DNA from: Elusimicrobiota bacterium
GTDB lineage: Bacteria > Elusimicrobiota > Elusimicrobia > UBA1565 > UBA9628
Reading direction: 5' to 3'
NCBI GenBank assembly: GCA_028869495.1
Contig: JAGWRY010000266.1
Coordinates: 1 to 8,715, forward strand
Length of the DNA: 8,715 bases
Positions 7,411 to 8,715 of this stretch are shown in pieces; position 1 is the stretch's first letter; each line of letters begins with the position of its first letter. Under the pieces are notes generated by a model, which was not told the origin of the DNA, searched no databases, and saw only the letters and a program-made list of their open reading frames with translations. The position numbers and the translations under genes were made by a program.

Positions 7411-8462
7411 AGGAGACGCGCGCGCCGGAGCCGACGCCGGCCCAGGTCGAGGCCGAGTCGGCGCGCCTGGCCGACAAGGGCCTGGCCGCCCTCGGCTGGC
7501 GCGACGAGGATCTCGAGCGCGCGGCGCGCCTGACCTGGAAGATCAACCACCTGAAGAAGGCGACGAGAGCGATCGTCCCCGCGCACGTCTACCAGCGCGC
7601 GGAGATCCTGCTCGGAGTCGCGGACTTCACCGGCGACTCGTACAAGCTCGCCAAGCTCTGCGCGCAATCGGACGCGAAGCGCATCGTCTTCTGCGGCGTG
7701 CGCTTCATGGCCGAGACGGCGAAGGTCCTGAACCCGGACAAGGAGGTCCTGCTCCCGGCGCCGGAGGCGGGCTGCTCGCTGTCCGAGTCGATCACGGCGG
7801 CCGACGTGCGGGGCCTGCGCCGGAAGCATCCCGGCGCGCCGGTCGCGACCTACATCAACACGTCGGCGGCGGTGAAGGCGGAGTCCGACGTCATCGTGAC
7901 CTCGGCCAACGCGCCGAAGATATTGAGGAAGCTCTTCGAGACGAACCCGAAGGTGATCTTCACGCCCGACGCGATGATGGGGCGCAACCTCGCCAAAGAA
8001 CTCGGCCGGACGCTCGGCAGCGAGCTGGTCGTCTGGGACGGCTCCTGCATCGTCCACGAGAATTTCGACGCGGCCTCGGTCGAGTTCTACCGGAAGATGT
8101 ATCCCGGGGTGAAGATCCTCGCGCACTTCGAGTGCAGCCCGGCGCTCGTCGGCGCCGTCGACTTCATCGGCGGCACCGGCGACATGATGCGCTGGGTCGG
8201 CGAGCACAAGGCCCCGTCGTACATGCTGATCACCGAGTGCGGCCTCGGCGACCTCGCGCGCACGAGCTTCCCCGAGAAGGTCTTCGTGCCGATGTGCCGG
8301 CTGTGCCCGTACATGAAGGCGACGGACCTCTCGCGCGTCCTGCGCGCGCTCGAGCGCCCGGCGGCGAGCCAGCGCATCGACGTGCCGGCCGCCGTCGCGC
8401 AGCGCGCGCGCCGCCCGATCGAGAGGATGTTCGAGCTCGCCGAGGATTCGTCGCCCGCGTGA
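7398..8462 (+). CDS. nadA: Quinolinate synthase NadA, [4Fe-4S] enzyme of NAD synthesis
   Basis: NadA condenses iminoaspartate with dihydroxyacetone phosphate to make quinolinate, the de novo precursor of NAD. The 354-residue product fits the family (about 300-370). Visible motifs are PAHVYQRAEI...ADFTGDS (His63, Tyr65), FCGVRFMAETAKVLNP (Cys99), YINTSAAVKAESD, TSANAPK, FTPDAMMGRNLA, WDGSCIVHE (Cys217), AHFECSP and CRLCPYMK (Cys303). Cys99, Cys217 and Cys303 match the three conserved cluster ligands; Cys300 adds a CxxC like the extra cysteines of E. coli NadA. The GTG start at 7398 lies 8 bases after GGAG (7386-7389) and overlaps the GDPD gene by 13 bp; ATG alternatives would delete conserved sequence. 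The nadB and nadC genes are not in the window. As an Fe-S protein it depends on clusters made by the upstream genes. Confidence 0.96.
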   Translation: MALLKETRAPEPTPAQVEAESARLADKGLAALGWRDEDLERAARLTWKINHLKKATRAIVPAHVYQRAEILLGVADFTGDSYKLAKLCAQSDAKRIVFCGVRFMAETAKVLNPDKEVLLPAPEAGCSLSESITAADVRGLRRKHPGAPVATYINTSAAVKAESDVIVTSANAPKILRKLFETNPKVIFTPDAMMGRNLAKELGRTLGSELVVWDGSCIVHENFDAASVEFYRKMYPGVKILAHFECSPALVGAVDFIGGTGDMMRWVGEHKAPSYMLITECGLGDLARTSFPEKVFVPMCRLCPYMKATDLSRVLRALERPAASQRIDVPAAVAQRARRPIERMFELAEDSSPA

Positions 8463-8715
8463 GCCCCTGGGCGGAGTGGTCGCCGGAGGCGTTCGCGCGC
8501 GCGAGAGAGGCCGACAAGCCGGTGCTGGCCGCGCGCGGTCCGCGGCCTCCCGAGTCCCTGCGCGGCGCCGAGGACGAGATCGCGCGCCGCTTCGTCGCGG
8601 TCCTGGCCGACCCGGAAGCGCGCCCGGACGCGGCCGCGCGCATCGGCGCGGGGCGCGTCGTGGTCCTCGACGCGTCGGGCGCGCGGCGCGCCGACCTGCC
8701 CCTCCCCGTCAAGGA
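8459..8715 (+). CDS. DUF255 thioredoxin-fold-like protein, N-terminal fragment (3' end missing)
   Basis: A frame opens with GTG at 8459, in a 4 bp GTGA overlap with the nadA stop, and stays open to the window edge (85 codons). The encoded start, PWAEWSPEAFARAREADKPVL, resembles the opening of DUF255 (YyaL/SPATA20-type) proteins, where W-x-W.EEAF..A...DKPI precedes a CHWCH motif. The later RRFVAVLADPEARPDAAARI corresponds to the usual FVxVKVDREERPDLD segment, and VVVLDASGA to the strand before the target-binding region. The CHWCH residues are replaced by Ala/Arg/Pro and no cysteine occurs in the visible part, so redox chemistry is unlikely. Full proteins of this family often continue into a large alpha-barrel domain, which would lie to the right. 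Function is unassigned; a generic thioredoxin-fold protein is an alternative. GAGGA at 8442-8446 is a distant, weak ribosome binding site. Confidence 0.5.
   Translation, partial: MSPWAEWSPEAFARAREADKPVLAARGPRPPESLRGAEDEIARRFVAVLADPEARPDAAARIGAGRVVVLDASGARRADLPLPVK

Overview
The window is a bacterial chromosome segment of very high GC (about 70% by eye). Every gene is on the + strand. It reads as one continuous polycistron of twelve genes. The gaps and overlaps between consecutive genes are, in order: 1 bp gap, 4 bp overlap, 4 bp overlap, 1 bp overlap, 8 bp overlap, 28 bp gap, 11 bp gap, 11 bp gap, 10 bp overlap, 13 bp overlap and 4 bp overlap. Both ends are cut: the first gene lacks its 5' end and the last lacks its 3' end. 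No stretch over 28 bp is without a gene. I saw no RNA gene, CRISPR array, transposase or convincing terminator.

Region 1 (1-5135) is a SUF iron-sulfur cluster assembly operon: sufB (3' part), sufC, sufD, sufS, sufU and a DUF59/MIP18 gene of the sufT type. SufBCD is the ATP-driven scaffold. SufS is the cysteine desulfurase that supplies sulfur, SufU is the zinc-type sulfur acceptor that relays it, and the SufT-like protein is a maturation or transfer factor. Region 2 (5136-5867) holds a 28 bp AT-rich spacer with a 9 bp direct repeat, an Rrf2-family regulator with three clustered cysteines, and a stand-alone Nfu-domain cluster carrier.

Region 3 (5879-7410) holds two metal-dependent phosphoesterases, a PHP-domain protein and a glycerophosphodiester phosphodiesterase (GDPD). 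Region 4 (7398-8462) is nadA, quinolinate synthase, an Fe-S enzyme of NAD biosynthesis and so a plausible client of the upstream machinery. The window ends inside a gene whose N-terminus looks like a DUF255 thioredoxin-fold domain without its usual cysteine motif.

The SufU-type layout, rather than a SufA/SufE layout, argues against an enterobacterial source, and the base composition argues against a typical low-GC Firmicute. The phylum cannot be fixed from this sequence; a high-GC, little-studied or metagenome-derived lineage (Elusimicrobiota-like, for example) is only a guess.

This is mostly a well-known core system. The points worth a second look are the regulator's position and cysteine spacing, the repeat-bearing spacer in front of it, the codon-usage patch inside sufS, the extension of the operon into phosphoesterases and nadA, and the cysteine-free DUF255-like start at the right edge.
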